Made by a program: the position numbers and the translations under genes. Under the pieces are notes generated by a model, which saw nothing but the letters and a program-made list of their open reading frames with translations, had not been told where the DNA came from and made no database searches. A DNA stretch of 64,000 nucleotides from Bacteroidota bacterium (GTDB lineage Bacteria > Bacteroidota > Bacteroidia > B-17B0 > Aurantibacillaceae). The stretch covers positions 62,001 through 126,000 of the forward strand of contig JADBXZ010000008.1 in assembly GCA_020403265.1 (NCBI GenBank), written 5' to 3'. Below are positions 17,784 through 25,167 of this stretch, piece after piece (positions within the stretch are counted from its first letter, which is position 1; each line of letters starts with the position of its first letter).

Positions 17784-18578
17784 GTGTTAAAGAAATGCAT
17801 ATATAAAGGCAGTGAAGTTGCATTTAGTGATCAAGGGAAAGGAAGGGTAGTTGTATTATTACACGGCTACCTTGGTTCACATTTAATTTGGAAAGAAACC
17901 ATAGATAATTTAAAGAAGAATTACAGAGTTATAGCAATTGATTTGCCCGGTCACGGCGGTACTGGTAATTTTGGATATGCACACAGTATGAACTTAATGG
18001 CTTCAGCTGTTAAATCCGTGCTTGATCAATTAAGACTAAAAAAGTGTGTCATTATAGGTCACAGCATGGGTGGATACGCAGCTTTGGCATTTGCCGATTT
18101 ATTCCCTGATTATTTAAAAGGTATTTGCCTTTATCATAGCAGTGCCTACGCTGATAGTGAAGAGAAAAAGACGGATCGCTTAAGGGCAGTGGAGTTAGTT
18201 AAGAAAAGCAGGACTGTTTATACCAAAGCCACAATCAAAAATTTGTTTGCATCAAAAAATTTGAAGTATCTCAAAAAGGAAATTGCTTTCGCAACGGCCA
18301 TTGCTAAATCTACCAAGAAGGAGGGAATTGTTGCGGCCTTATTAGGCATGAAAGACAGACCAAATAGAGATATTATTCTTGGATTGGTCAATTATCCTAT
18401 TATGATGGTAATTGGTGAGCATGACAACGTTCTAAATCATAATATGCTTTTGGAACAAAGCCGATTAGTTAAAAATTTGCACTTACTTTTTTTAGAACAT
18501 GATGGACATTTTGGTTTTTTAGAGTCGCCAATTCAAAGCAATAAAGCTTTGCGAAAGTTTTTACGCCAATGTTTCTAA
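17784..18578 (+). CDS. Alpha/beta hydrolase
   Basis: 264 residues with the alpha/beta hydrolase fold. HGYLGSHLIW forms the oxyanion segment, GHSMGGYAAL the nucleophile elbow (Ser), GEHDNVL the acid region and EHDGHFGFLE the catalytic His. There is no signal peptide. The substrate is unknown. The closest general resemblance is to small esterases and MhpC/PST-like enzymes. The GTG start at 17784 follows the pepP stop directly. Confidence 0.88.
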   Translation: MLKKCIYKGSEVAFSDQGKGRVVVLLHGYLGSHLIWKETIDNLKKNYRVIAIDLPGHGGTGNFGYAHSMNLMASAVKSVLDQLRLKKCVIIGHSMGGYAALAFADLFPDYLKGICLYHSSAYADSEEKKTDRLRAVELVKKSRTVYTKATIKNLFASKNLKYLKKEIAFATAIAKSTKKEGIVAALLGMKDRPNRDIILGLVNYPIMMVIGEHDNVLNHNMLLEQSRLVKNLHLLFLEHDGHFGFLESPIQSNKALRKFLRQCF

Positions 18579-18609
18579 TTCCAAGTTCCTTTAATATTTT
18601 AATTATTTT

Positions 18610-18645
18610 AACATTTTAAGTGTTGTAACATTAAATGTTATAACA
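18610..18645. promoter_or_regulatory. Tandem palindromic operators over the yceI promoter
   Basis: 18621-18645 is a 25-bp palindrome, arms TGTTGTAACATT and AATGTTATAACA with one central A and one mismatched pair. It overlaps a second imperfect palindrome at 18610-18624 (AACATTT...AAGTGTT). Together they cover the -33 element and spacer of the yceI promoter. The MarR-type regulator 700 bp downstream is the obvious candidate ligand (inference). Confidence 0.6.
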
Positions 18646-18653
18646 TATATTTG
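18623..18653 (+). promoter_or_regulatory. yceI promoter (Bacteroidota sigma-A type)
   Basis: TTG at 18623-18625, 20-bp spacer, and TATATTTG at 18646-18653, matching TTTG-N19-21-TAnnTTTG. The gene starts 30 bp downstream. Confidence 0.7.
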
Positions 18654-18682
18654 TAGTCTAAGTTTTAAAATAACATTCAAAC

Positions 18683-19276
18683 ATGAAAAAATTAGTATTA
18701 GGTATTGCTGTCCTTGCTTCATTAAGCGCATCAGCACAAGTAAATTGGAAATTAGATAATTCTCACTCTAAATTAGGATTTAGCGTAACCCACATGATGG
18801 TAAGCGAAACAGAAGGTAAATTCAAAATTTATCAAGGTACGGTGGCTTCAACAACAGAAACAGATTTTACAGATGCTAAAATTGAGTTTACTGCTGATGT
18901 GAATTCTATTAACACTGAAGATGAAAAAAGAGATGGTCACTTAAAAAGTCCTGATTTTTTCGATGCGGCAAAATTCCCTACTATTACCTTTAAATCAACG
19001 AGTATGAAGCCGGTAGCCAAAGGAAAAACGATTTACAATTTAGAGGGTGAATTAACTATGCATGGTGTAACTAAAAAAGTAAAATTAAATGCGATTGGCG
19101 CTACCAAAACAGTAAAAGATCCTTATGGAAATATTAAATACGGTTTTAAGGTTACCGGTGTTATTAATCGTAAAGATTTTGGTTTAAGTTGGAATGCTGC
19201 ATTAGAGGCAGGAGGAGTAGCCGTAAGTGAAGATGTAAAACTTGATTTAAATATTGAGTTAAATAAGGATAAATAA
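18683..19276 (+). CDS. YceI-family periplasmic lipid-binding protein
   Basis: 197 residues. A signal peptide (cleavage near SASAQ) is followed by a YceI lipocalin-like barrel: WKLDNSHSKLGFSVTHMMVSE, the central DGHLKSPDFFD motif, PTITFKST, LTMHGVTKKV and NRKDFGLSW. YceI proteins bind isoprenoid or amide lipids in the periplasm and are often stress induced. The promoter is covered by palindromic operators, and a MarR regulator gene lies immediately downstream on the same strand, so regulation by that protein is likely. Confidence 0.92.
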   Translation: MKKLVLGIAVLASLSASAQVNWKLDNSHSKLGFSVTHMMVSETEGKFKIYQGTVASTTETDFTDAKIEFTADVNSINTEDEKRDGHLKSPDFFDAAKFPTITFKSTSMKPVAKGKTIYNLEGELTMHGVTKKVKLNAIGATKTVKDPYGNIKYGFKVTGVINRKDFGLSWNAALEAGGVAVSEDVKLDLNIELNKDK

Positions 19277-19294
19277 TTCCTAATAAGGTTTATA

Positions 19295-19328
19295 AGAAAA
19301 AAGAGGCACTTTTGGTACCTCTTTTTCT
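19295..19328 (+). terminator. Terminator after yceI
   Basis: AAAGAGG-CAC / GT-ACCTCTTT stem followed by a T-rich run, between yceI and the MarR gene. It separates the two transcripts. Confidence 0.65.
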
Positions 19329-19334
19329 TTTTTA

Positions 19335-19342
19335 TAATTTTG
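19335..19342 (+). promoter_or_regulatory. -7 box of the marR-type gene
   Basis: TAATTTTG matches TAnnTTTG and ends 4 bp before ATG 19347, so the transcript would be leaderless or nearly so. It lies directly after the yceI terminator. Confidence 0.5.
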
Positions 19343-19346
19343 GTAT

Positions 19347-19796
19347 ATGAAGCTGGAGGAGGCAATCCATCAAAAAGCATTTAAATCGCCACAGCAGAAA
19401 TTAATCATTAATCTGTTGTACACCCATCATTGGTTGGATGCATTCTATTCTGAATTTTTTAAGGGAATTGATATCACGACCCAACAATATAATGTCCTGC
19501 GAATATTGAGGGGGCAGTATCCTAATTACTGCAATTTGAAACTTATAAAGGAACGTATGTTAGATCGAATGAGTGATACATCCAGAATAGTAGATAAGTT
19601 AGTTTTAAAAAAGTATGTCGACCGTATGGTTTGTCCTAATGACAGGAGACAGGTTAATTTATTGATCTCAGATAAAGGTCTTGAACTATTAATAGAATTA
19701 GATTTTATTGATAAGCAAACTACCAATATTTGTAAAAATTTATCGGAAAAAGAAGTTCAGCAGTTGAATAACTTACTGGACAAGTTGCGAGATTAA
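19347..19796 (+). CDS. MarR-family transcriptional regulator
   Basis: 149 residues with winged helix-turn-helix topology: ITTQQYNVLRILRG (first helix pair), KERMLDRMSDTSRIVDKLVLKKYVDR (recognition helix) and the wing CPNDRRQVNLLISDKG, the MarR DxR motif. MarR proteins bind palindromes as dimers and usually repress nearby genes until a ligand binds. The palindromes in front of yceI fit as targets. The 5' leader appears very short. Confidence 0.9.
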   Translation: MKLEEAIHQKAFKSPQQKLIINLLYTHHWLDAFYSEFFKGIDITTQQYNVLRILRGQYPNYCNLKLIKERMLDRMSDTSRIVDKLVLKKYVDRMVCPNDRRQVNLLISDKGLELLIELDFIDKQTTNICKNLSEKEVQQLNNLLDKLRD

Positions 19797-19866
19797 CAGG
19801 TTGTTTTAACCAACTTTAAGTCGTATTTTTGTGCCGTTTCAGTACCACTTTGGTATTCAACAAAAA

Positions 19867-20532
19867 ATGGGAAAACATTGGTATAAAATCTTGGCATCAG
19901 TTTTAATTGTTTACACAATTTTTGCCGGATTATTAAACCCGGTGCCCCGCCTGGATATTCTCAATGAAACCATAAGAAATTTGTATTATCATGTGCCTGT
20001 TTGGTTTGCCATGATTTTTATGATGATTGTTTCTTTGGTATACAGTTTAATCAGTTTAAGTAATTCTACTACACAAAGTGATTTAAAGGCACGCGACGCC
20101 GCAGCTATTGGGTTTTTTATGGCAATTCCCGGAATAGCCACAGGTAGTTTGTGGGCAAAATACACATGGGGTACCTGGTGGACATTCGAAGACCCAAAGC
20201 TTAATGGTGTGGCAGTGAGTATTCTAATTTACTCTGCTTATTTTATTTTAAGAGAGAGTATTGAAGATGAGAAAAAGAGATTGAAATTAGCAGCTGTATA
20301 CAACGTTTTTGCCTTCGTAATGATGATGGTTTTTATAATGGTTTTACCACGAATCCAGGATTCATTACATCCCGGTAATGGAGGTAATCCGGCTTTTGCG
20401 AAGTATGATTTGGATAGCGGCATGAGATTGGTTTTTTACCCTGCAGTTATCGGTTGGGTTTTATTTAGTTACTGGCTTTTTAACCTCAAAAATAATTTGT
20501 CTAACATACAACATAAACTTTCCAATGAATAG
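19867..20532 (+). CDS. ccmC: Cytochrome c maturation heme-handling protein CcmC
   Basis: About 221 residues, six membrane helices. The family block YHVPVWF and the tryptophan-rich heme-binding loop WGTWWTFEDPKL are present. A conserved His follows on the far side (LHPGNGGNP). CcmC loads heme onto CcmE in the periplasm. I start at ATG 19867. A GTG at 19831 would add 12 residues not typical of the family. It overlaps ccmD by 8 bp and opens the ccmCDEF operon. ccmA, ccmB and the thioredoxin-like partners are not in this window. Confidence 0.88.
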   Translation: MGKHWYKILASVLIVYTIFAGLLNPVPRLDILNETIRNLYYHVPVWFAMIFMMIVSLVYSLISLSNSTTQSDLKARDAAAIGFFMAIPGIATGSLWAKYTWGTWWTFEDPKLNGVAVSILIYSAYFILRESIEDEKKRLKLAAVYNVFAFVMMMVFIMVLPRIQDSLHPGNGGNPAFAKYDLDSGMRLVFYPAVIGWVLFSYWLFNLKNNLSNIQHKLSNE

Positions 20533-20746
20533 AATGTTACTTTTTTTAATTGCGTTGATGAGCACTACTTCGTTCTTTGCTCAAGCAGCATCAGAACCTC
20601 AAATGGCAGATGCTATTAGAGAAAACGGTAAAATTTATGTGGTTATTGCAGTTTTGGCAATCATTTTTGTTTCTATCATCGGATTTTTAATTTATCTGGA
20701 AAGGAAGATAAAAAACTTAAATGATAAGATAGATAAAAAAAGTTGA
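20525..20746 (+). CDS. ccmD: CcmD family protein
   Basis: 73 residues. A signal-like first helix ending in AQAA, a short loop (MADAIRENGKIYVVIAVL) and one strong membrane helix (about 38-58) followed by a charged tail (ERKIKNLNDKIDKKS). Size, topology and position between ccmC and ccmE match CcmD, which in proteobacteria releases holo-CcmE from the CcmC complex. It overlaps ccmC by 8 bp. Confidence 0.8.
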   Translation: MNRMLLFLIALMSTTSFFAQAASEPQMADAIRENGKIYVVIAVLAIIFVSIIGFLIYLERKIKNLNDKIDKKS

Positions 20747-20767
20747 TGACCTAAAGCACTAAAAAAA

Positions 20768-21154
20768 ATGAAAAAATTGCACATTGTTGGATTACTGATT
20801 ATTGCTGTTGCCATTGGCGTTATTTTTATTTCACTCAATAATACATCGAGTTATGCTGATTTCAGTAAAGCTGCCAATAATCCCGAAGACGAATTTCATG
20901 TGGTTGGTAAGCTAGATAAAACGCAACCTCAGATTTATGAACCTCAAATTAATCCGGACGAGTTTTCTTTTACTATGACAGATAACAATGGCTTAGCAAA
21001 AAGAGTTGTGTTGCACAAAAGTAAACCTCAGGATTTTGAAAAAAGCGAACAAATTGTTTTAATCGGTAAAATGAAGTCGGATGTGTTTCACGCCAACGAT
21101 ATACTAATGAAATGTCCAAGTAAATATAACGATGGTAAAAACCAATTAAACTAA
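20768..21154 (+). CDS. ccmE: Heme chaperone CcmE, CxxxY variant
   Basis: 128 residues. One N-terminal membrane helix is followed by the CcmE OB-fold: FHVVGKLDK, FSFTMTDN, QIVLIGKM and the heme-attachment region DILMKCPSKY. In most bacteria the heme-binding motif is HxxxY. Here the residue is Cys (C116-x-x-x-Y120), as in the CxxxY variants known from some archaea and sulfate reducers. It carries heme from CcmC to CcmF. It sits between ccmD and ccmF. Confidence 0.85.
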   Translation: MKKLHIVGLLIIAVAIGVIFISLNNTSSYADFSKAANNPEDEFHVVGKLDKTQPQIYEPQINPDEFSFTMTDNNGLAKRVVLHKSKPQDFEKSEQIVLIGKMKSDVFHANDILMKCPSKYNDGKNQLN

Positions 21155-21159
21155 CCGTA

Positions 21160-23751
21160 GTGGAGACTATCAAATACATCGGCGAACGAATCTTTATCGG
21201 ACAACTGGGACATTTTTTTGTGATGTTGTCCTTTGTGGCAGCATTGCTCTCATTTGGTAGTTTTTACCTCGCCTGTAAAAAATCAGATTTATTTGTTTTT
21301 GCACGAATAGCTTTTAAAATTCATGCTGTTGCTGTAATTGGAATCATTGCAGTATTGTTTATCATGCTCTTTAATCATTACTTCGAGTATCAATATGTTT
21401 TCCAACATAGCAACAGGGAAATGGATATGAAGTATATTCTCTCTTGTTTTTGGGAAGGACAAGAAGGTAGTTTTTTACTTTGGACATTTTGGAATGTAGT
21501 TTTAGGTTTAATTTTAAATAAACAATTAAAACAAACCGAATGGGAAGCGCCGGTTTTAATGATTTTTTCTTTGGTTCAAGTTTTCCTGGCAAGTATGCTG
21601 CTTGGCATTTACATCGGCGATTACAAAATAGGAAGCAATCCATTTTTGCTATTAAGAGAACACCAAGATTTTTACAACATTCCAGTTCTTCAGTCACCTG
21701 ACTATGTTTCAAAGCTATCCGGTAGAGGCCTTAACCCATTGCTCATGAACTATTGGATGACCATACATCCGCCTACTTTATTTTTAGGATTTTCTTCTAC
21801 TTTAGTTCCTTTTGCTTTTGCCTTAGCTGCTTTGTTCAACAGGAACTATCAGGGTTGGCAAAAAACAGCTTTGCCATGGACACTTTTTAGTATCCTTGTA
21901 TTGGGAGTTGGAATCTTAATGGGAGGCGCATGGGCTTATGAAGCTTTAAGTTTTGGAGGTTTCTGGGCGTGGGACCCTGTAGAAAATTCTTCTTTGGTGC
22001 CTTGGTTGGTGATAGTTGCTGCGGGTCACACCATGATTATTAATAAAAACAAAGGGGGCAGTTTATTTACCACTCATTTTTTAGCCATTACTTCTTTTTT
22101 GTTGGTACTCTATTCCACATTTTTAACCCGGAGTGGTGTATTAGGAAATGCATCAGTGCATTCTTTCACAGATTTAGGAATGACCGGTCAATTGGTTCTT
22201 TATGTTTTAACTTTTATATTTTTGAGTGTTGCATTATTACTTAGCGATTCTTTAATAAGGGTGACTTACGTTGTGATTTCGATTTTACTTTGGTTCGCTG
22301 CATTGTTATATGGCTATAAGAAATTAATACTTGGTGTTTGGAGTGTTTCTTCTTTAGGTTTAATTGTTTACGCATACTATAAATATTTTCCAAAAGAAAA
22401 AGAGGAGGAGGAGCTCTACTCAAGGGAGTTTTGGATGTTTTTAGGTTCAATAGTGTTTTTATTATCTGCATTAATTATTACCTATTTTACTTCGGTACCT
22501 GTTATCAATAAACTGTTTGGGTTGGATAAAGCACCGCCAAAGCCTTATGTATACAACGAGTGGATGTTGCCATTCACCGTTTTAATAATGATATTAGTTG
22601 CAGCAGCACAATTTTTAAAGTATAAAAAAACTGACGCTAAAACATTTTATAAACGTATTTCAAAGGCAGGCGCGCTTTCATTAGTCTTTGGTCTGGCTTG
22701 CTCAATACCACTGTACGTTATCGGAAATGAAGAAAATAATATCTCAGTATATAATTTAATTTTTTACATACTTTTATTTACTTCTGCATTGTTTACTGTT
22801 TTTGCCAATTTTGATTACTGGTTCTCAGTGTTAAAAGGAAAAGTTGGTAAGGCCGGGGCTAGTATTGCCCATATTGGTTTTGCACTAATTGTTTTAGGAG
22901 CTTTAATCTCCACCAGTAAAAAAACAACCCTATCAAAAAATACTGCTGCCCAAAAGGTGAGTAGTTTAGGAACCGAGTTCGACGATCAAAAGAGTATTTT
23001 GTTAACACAGGGAGATACACTTCCCATGGGGCCGTATCTTGTGACATACAAAGGCAAACGCAAAGAAGGAATTAATTATTATTTTGATGTGGATTATTTT
23101 AAACCCGGTGCCAGCGATAAACCTGAATATGATTTTACACTTTCTCCTAGCGTACAAGATAATCCTCGCATGGGACGTTCTCCGGAGCCTGACACTAAAC
23201 ATTATTTGAACAGAGACATTTATACCCATGTAACTTATGGCGTGATGGAAATGGACACGTCAAAAGCCTATTTGAATGCATACAGTGATGCCAAAAATTT
23301 TATTGGTCATGCCGGAGACACTATTATAGCAAGTAATGCATTAGTTGTAATTGATAGTATAAAAGCAGATAAAACAAAGGCTGAATATTATAAAAGTGAT
23401 TCAGAGATAGTTGTTACAGCCGTTTTAAAAGCGATTACCTCTCAGTCAAAAGTTTATTATGCTTATCCTCAATACATCATTAAAAATAATGTTGTAATAC
23501 CTAAAGAAGATGTTATCAATCCTCTAGGTTTAAAATTTGTTTTCTGGAAAATTAACCCGCAGGAAGGTACTGTTGAAATAACTTTAAGTGAAAAAAATTC
23601 CAATACCAAAGAATTTATAGTGCTTGAAGCATACATGTTTCCTTATATAAATGTGTTGTGGATTGGATGTATATTAATGGCCATCGGAACTGGAATAGCC
23701 GTGAGAGAACGATTACGATTATTAAAAGCAGTTAATCATCAAACTCATTAA
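21160..23751 (+). CDS. ccmF: Cytochrome c heme lyase subunit CcmF
   Basis: 863 residues and about 15 membrane helices. The heme-handling WWD block reads WGGFWAWDPVENSSLVPWL. Nearby are HPPTLFLGF and TFLTRSGVLGNASVHSF, all conserved CcmF segments. A large periplasmic region precedes the last helix. It catalyses ligation of heme to apocytochrome CxxCH in the periplasm, working with CcmE. The start is GTG 21160, 6 bp after ccmE. The stop overlaps the proposed ATT start of the next gene. Confidence 0.92.
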   Translation: METIKYIGERIFIGQLGHFFVMLSFVAALLSFGSFYLACKKSDLFVFARIAFKIHAVAVIGIIAVLFIMLFNHYFEYQYVFQHSNREMDMKYILSCFWEGQEGSFLLWTFWNVVLGLILNKQLKQTEWEAPVLMIFSLVQVFLASMLLGIYIGDYKIGSNPFLLLREHQDFYNIPVLQSPDYVSKLSGRGLNPLLMNYWMTIHPPTLFLGFSSTLVPFAFALAALFNRNYQGWQKTALPWTLFSILVLGVGILMGGAWAYEALSFGGFWAWDPVENSSLVPWLVIVAAGHTMIINKNKGGSLFTTHFLAITSFLLVLYSTFLTRSGVLGNASVHSFTDLGMTGQLVLYVLTFIFLSVALLLSDSLIRVTYVVISILLWFAALLYGYKKLILGVWSVSSLGLIVYAYYKYFPKEKEEEELYSREFWMFLGSIVFLLSALIITYFTSVPVINKLFGLDKAPPKPYVYNEWMLPFTVLIMILVAAAQFLKYKKTDAKTFYKRISKAGALSLVFGLACSIPLYVIGNEENNISVYNLIFYILLFTSALFTVFANFDYWFSVLKGKVGKAGASIAHIGFALIVLGALISTSKKTTLSKNTAAQKVSSLGTEFDDQKSILLTQGDTLPMGPYLVTYKGKRKEGINYYFDVDYFKPGASDKPEYDFTLSPSVQDNPRMGRSPEPDTKHYLNRDIYTHVTYGVMEMDTSKAYLNAYSDAKNFIGHAGDTIIASNALVVIDSIKADKTKAEYYKSDSEIVVTAVLKAITSQSKVYYAYPQYIIKNNVVIPKEDVINPLGLKFVFWKINPQEGTVEITLSEKNSNTKEFIVLEAYMFPYINVLWIGCILMAIGTGIAVRERLRLLKAVNHQTH

Positions 23752-24532
23752 AAATAAAAGCGTTGTTATAATCGGATGCGGAAATGTAGCTTACCATTTA
23801 GCTAAACAACTTTCTAAGCAACAACGATTACAATTGCATGTTTACAATCATCGTTCTAATATTAATCTTAAACGTTTTGTTGCTTTAAAGTGTTCTGTTT
23901 ACAAATCACTAAGAGCTATTATTAAGGATGCCGATTTGTATCTTATTTGCGTGAGTGATGCCGCCATTCCCGGAGTTGTTAAGCAAATTACTGATGTTGT
24001 AGGTTCAAACTTAGTTTTGCATACTTCTGGTAGTACCGATTTGAGCGTGTTTCATAAGTTAAAAATTAATGGCGGGGTATTATATCCGTTACAAACTTTT
24101 TCTATGGATGCAGAGGTTAATTGGGATACCACTCCTGTTTTAATTGAGGCAATTCAGCCGGCCATGCGGCGTCAGTTGAAAAATTGGGCACTACTTTTCT
24201 CCAAAACAATACAGTATTGTAATAGTAAAAAAAGATTAGCATATCACTTAAACGCAGTTTTCGTAAATAATTTTGTTAACGCCCTTTATTCGTTAAGTGA
24301 AATTTATTGTAAAACGAACAACTTAAATTTTAGGTTATTGAATCCAATCATTCAATCAACGGTTACAAAAGTCAACAAATACTCTCCTTTGAAATCGCAA
24401 ACCGGACCGGCGAAGCGGGGAGATGAAGTAACAATGAATAAACATCTTCAACTTTTAAAATTGCAACCAATTGAAAAACAAATTTATTTACAGTTAACCG
24501 AATTAATCAAAAAGCAACATGGAAAACTTTAA
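23747..24532 (+). CDS. Rossmann-like DUF2520 dehydrogenase-family protein
   Basis: 261 residues. The N-terminal nucleotide-binding segment is SVVIIGCGNVAYHLAKQL. The middle has LYLICVSDAAIPGV and VLHTSGSTDLSVF, and the C-terminal DUF2520 part contains LNAVFVNNFVNALY. Family proteins resemble ketopantoate/pyrroline-5-carboxylate reductases but have unknown substrates. No ATG, GTG or TTG precedes the glycine loop. The best start is ATT 23747, overlapping the ccmF stop (ATTAA), giving Met-Lys-Asn-Lys-Ser-Val. A TTG at 23834 would remove the cofactor loop. kdsC follows with a 14-bp overlap. Confidence 0.75.
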   Translation: MKNKSVVIIGCGNVAYHLAKQLSKQQRLQLHVYNHRSNINLKRFVALKCSVYKSLRAIIKDADLYLICVSDAAIPGVVKQITDVVGSNLVLHTSGSTDLSVFHKLKINGGVLYPLQTFSMDAEVNWDTTPVLIEAIQPAMRRQLKNWALLFSKTIQYCNSKKRLAYHLNAVFVNNFVNALYSLSEIYCKTNNLNFRLLNPIIQSTVTKVNKYSPLKSQTGPAKRGDEVTMNKHLQLLKLQPIEKQIYLQLTELIKKQHGKL

Positions 24533-25031
24533 ACAAAAACTAACAAAAATTAAAACATTTATTTTTGATGTTGACGGTGTTTTAACTGACGGCAAAGTGT
24601 TTGTTTTTGAAAATGGTGATGTCGTTAGAAATATGAATAGCAAGGATGGATATGCTATTCATTTAGCTGTAAAAAAAAATTATAGAATCGTAATAATAAG
24701 TGGTGGCAATAATGTAGCCATTAAAAATATGCTGATTAAAGCAGGAGTAATAGATATATTTATTAATCAGCATGATAAGTTGCAATGCTATAAGGATTTC
24801 ATTGCTGAAAATGGACTTTCAGAAGAGGAAATTTTATACATGGGCGATGATTTACCAGATTGGGAGGTGATGAGCAGAGTCGGCTTGGCTGTCTGTCCTA
24901 ATGATGCTGCTACCGAAATAAAAGCGTTGTCTCTTTATATTTCTAATAACAAAGGAGGCGAAGGTTGTGTACGTGATATAATTGAGCAGGTTTTGAGAGT
25001 GCAAAATAATTGGGAAATTTCCAATTGGTAG
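24519..25031 (+). CDS. kdsC: KDO-8-phosphate phosphatase (HAD)
   Basis: 170 residues of the C0 HAD subclass without a cap domain. Catalytic FDVDGVLTDG (Asp17 and Asp19), SGGNN, LQCYKDF and YMGDDLPDWEVM are present, as is the C-terminal GGEGCVRD tail typical of KdsC. It releases phosphate from 3-deoxy-D-manno-octulosonate 8-phosphate in lipopolysaccharide inner-core synthesis. Neighbouring the DUF2520 gene is common in Bacteroidota as I recall. Confidence 0.88.
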   Translation: MENFKQKLTKIKTFIFDVDGVLTDGKVFVFENGDVVRNMNSKDGYAIHLAVKKNYRIVIISGGNNVAIKNMLIKAGVIDIFINQHDKLQCYKDFIAENGLSEEEILYMGDDLPDWEVMSRVGLAVCPNDAATEIKALSLYISNNKGGEGCVRDIIEQVLRVQNNWEISNW

Positions 25032-25167
25032 TGATTTTTTGAAATAAAATTCGTAATTTCATTAAAACAAAATTTTGTCATGAAATGGTTGATTGTTTGT
25101 TCATGCAAAAATGATAGAACGAACAAAGCTAATTCCATGTCTTAATAAGAACAATTAAAAGCTACAT

